Below, piece by piece: positions 6,618 through 7,726 of a stretch of 7,726 bases of DNA (position 1 is its first letter; the number at the start of each line of letters is the position of its first letter). A model generated the notes under the pieces. The model was not told where the DNA came from, did not search any database, and was given only the letters and a program-made list of their open reading frames with translations. This stretch comes from Bacteroidota bacterium (lineage in GTDB: Bacteria > Bacteroidota > Bacteroidia > Flavobacteriales > Flavobacteriaceae). The stretch spans positions 1 to 7,726 of the forward strand of contig JAHZIZ010000119.1 of assembly GCA_022601215.1 (NCBI GenBank). The letters are read 5' to 3'. The translations under genes and the position numbers were made by a program.

Positions 6618-7114
6618 AAAGAAATATTGTTCAATAATTCACTCCCTGGCATCGAAATGGTTGTCGGGGAAAGCCAGCAGAGCAGTGGTGTCCTTCTTGC
6701 GGTACTTCACGTTGTCCTTTCCTGGTGTAAGGTCAAACGACCTGTTCCCGCGGGCAGATCGAGAATCTATATTCAAGATCAGGGCTGGTGTACCTGGGTG
6801 ACGATCTCTCGCTTGCGCCAGTTGAAAAACGAACCTTCAGCAGATACGTAACGCTTGACGTCGTAGGTTCGTGCGAGTCAATTTTTGGTGGCGTTGTCCT
6901 CAATCGTCATCGCAGAGATCTCCGTGAGTCAATTCTGTTTCACGACCCGGAATATTCTGGAGTGAGTGAAATACTTCAGAAAGGACCTCAAAATCTTAAG
7001 GGTTTTTTCTTTGCCATGGAACAGCAGTATATGCCATGAAACGATAAGAAGGGTCCACTGGTATTTCGGTCTGGCAGAGCGAAAAGTGTAGCGTAATTTG
7101 AAACGGTCAGTGGA

Positions 7115-7143
7115 GATGCTTTCTAATTTATTTGCCAAGCATC
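7115..7143. repeat. 7-bp inverted repeat resembling the one at 6269-6288
   Basis: GATGCTT (7115-7121) pairs with AAGCATC (7137-7143) across a 15-nt AT-rich loop. The outer sequence is shared with the 6269-6288 hairpin: both begin GATGCT and both end AGCATCCG. No T-run follows. The role is unknown, and the resemblance may be chance given the short length. Confidence 0.3.
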
Positions 7144-7234
7144 CGATAACTTAATGGTAGCATCAATACACAATTTGATCAAACCAATAGAGTATGTGAA
7201 ATTAACGGCATGTCCTAGTCATACTTAGTAGCTA

Positions 7235-7726
7235 TCAATTGAGTGAAGGTGGTTCAGGCATCGTGAGAGAGTCAAGGGGAGGCGATGTAACAATCTGGTA
7301 GATCTTGAAATTTTTGTACTTCAAGCGAGTTTTCCATGTGCGCAAGGCATGGTACCCAATTCTGTAAGGCTCCTTCTCATCTCGATCTGTATGAATAAGA
7401 TGGTTATCTATAGATAGACTCATGTTGCCATGTTGATCAAAGACATATGTCAGATGCTGCCATTCATCGGAGCTTACGCGCTTGGAAATAAACTTTTCAG
7501 AGAGTAAGTTGAATCCGGGATCCTTACGAAAACGAACTCGCCAAGTACGAATATCAGTAGAAGGATCGTGGGAGAGATACGTTATGATATAATTTGGGAA
7601 GTTATGATATTCCGTATAGTCCCCTGTGCGTTGATGAGTCGTTTCCAAAAGGACTTCTTCCTCTTTCTTTAAGATTGACCCGTAGAAAAAAGCGTTAATA
7701 TTATTCTTCCCCTCGGGGTTTTGCAC
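7235..7726 (-). CDS. Partial LamG-like (concanavalin A-like) domain protein, C-terminal part
   Basis: An open frame enters from the right edge and ends at a TGA (7235-7237); 163 or more residues are visible. The first codon in view is GTG at the window boundary, so the true start is probably outside. A central stretch (about 86-113), SSDEWQHLTYVFDQHG followed by a strand containing LSIDNHLIHT, fits the W-x-H-(hydrophobic) strand and 'short insert then I/V-D-N' pattern of LamG/laminin-G and concanavalin A-like lectin domains. Such domains bind carbohydrates and usually sit in exported proteins. No signal peptide can be seen because the N-terminus is missing. The tail is proline-rich (MPEPPSLN). 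It is not obviously connected to the acyl operon. The family call is by pattern only and could be wrong. Confidence 0.5.
   Translation of the reverse strand: MQNPEGKNNINAFFYGSILKKEEEVLLETTHQRTGDYTEYHNFPNYIITYLSHDPSTDIRTWRVRFRKDPGFNLLSEKFISKRVSSDEWQHLTYVFDQHGNMSLSIDNHLIHTDRDEKEPYRIGYHALRTWKTRLKYKNFKIYQIVTSPPLDSLTMPEPPSLN

Larger units (their letters stand above)
6603..7234. other. Right spacer, gene-poor, possibly carrying a decayed gene
   Basis: No intact gene can be defended in these 632 bases. Bases 6661-6900 are about 52% GC by hand count, against roughly 28-43% in sampled operon lines. On the minus strand, two protein-like pieces lie in different frames: 6782-6877 (contains RYVSAEGSFFNWRKREIVT) and 6642-6836 (ends LLAFPDNHFDARE, stop at 6639-6641). 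Neither has a proper start and I recognise no family. On the + strand, 6731-7039 is also open for about 103 codons without a good start signal, so strand and reality are uncertain. The spacer must contain the ACP promoter. It also holds a 5-bp hairpin (6730-6734 with 6739-6743), the palindrome CCCGCGGG (6747-6754) and an inverted repeat at 7115-7143. Confidence 0.45.

Noticed and set aside
6875..6934. Two copies of GAGTCAATT 51 nt apart, giving in-frame AAT TGA CTC on the minus strand
   Set aside because: Considered as a recoded TGA (selenocysteine) or coding repeat, but there is no supporting structure or family and TGA is a normal stop elsewhere; nine bases can repeat by chance.
6788..7039. 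An 83-codon + strand gene starting with GTG
   Set aside because: There is no well-placed ribosome binding site and no recognisable product, and it overlaps competing minus-strand protein-like frames; it is described in the spacer entry only.

Overview
The window holds a compact, one-directional cluster of five recognisable genes (542-6224, + strand) for activating, reducing and transferring acyl groups. A very short sixth reading frame (6221-6361) extends it. A small acyl carrier protein gene faces it from the opposite strand (6363-6602). A partial gene with a LamG-like (concanavalin A-like) fold runs off the right edge on the minus strand (7235-7726). The two flanking stretches (1-541 and 6603-7234) have no convincing intact gene.

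Order on the + strand: AMP-dependent acyl ligase, LuxE-like acyl-protein synthetase, LuxC-like acyl reductase, FabG-like short-chain dehydrogenase/reductase, and a large two-part GNAT-type acyltransferase. Neighbours overlap or are 4 to 22 nt apart, so they very likely form one operon. Catalytic residues are visible in the ligase, LuxE, LuxC, the reductase and the ACP, so the set looks functional. There is no luciferase (LuxAB), and no LuxD thioesterase lies in the window. This is therefore not a light-producing operon. A plausible working model is that the ligase loads a carboxylic acid onto the ACP. LuxE and LuxC could then take an acyl group through Cys-bound intermediates to an aldehyde, or modify the chain. 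The reductase would make a hydroxyl, and the GNAT protein would pass the acyl group to an amino sugar or similar acceptor. From general knowledge, such ligase/LuxE/LuxC/FabG/ACP sets occur in surface-polysaccharide (O-antigen) loci of several bacteria. No glycosyltransferase is visible here to confirm that setting.

The organism cannot be named. It is a bacterium using ATG and GTG starts, Shine-Dalgarno sites and TGA as an ordinary stop. Sampled operon lines are roughly 28-43% GC, while 6661-6900 is about 52% GC by hand count. A LamG-like protein together with gene-poor, apparently decayed spacers would suit the Planctomycetes-Verrucomicrobia-Lentisphaerae group. Leptospira and other Gram-negatives with polysaccharide loci remain possible. 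The base-composition step and the debris-like flanks suggest a horizontally acquired module.
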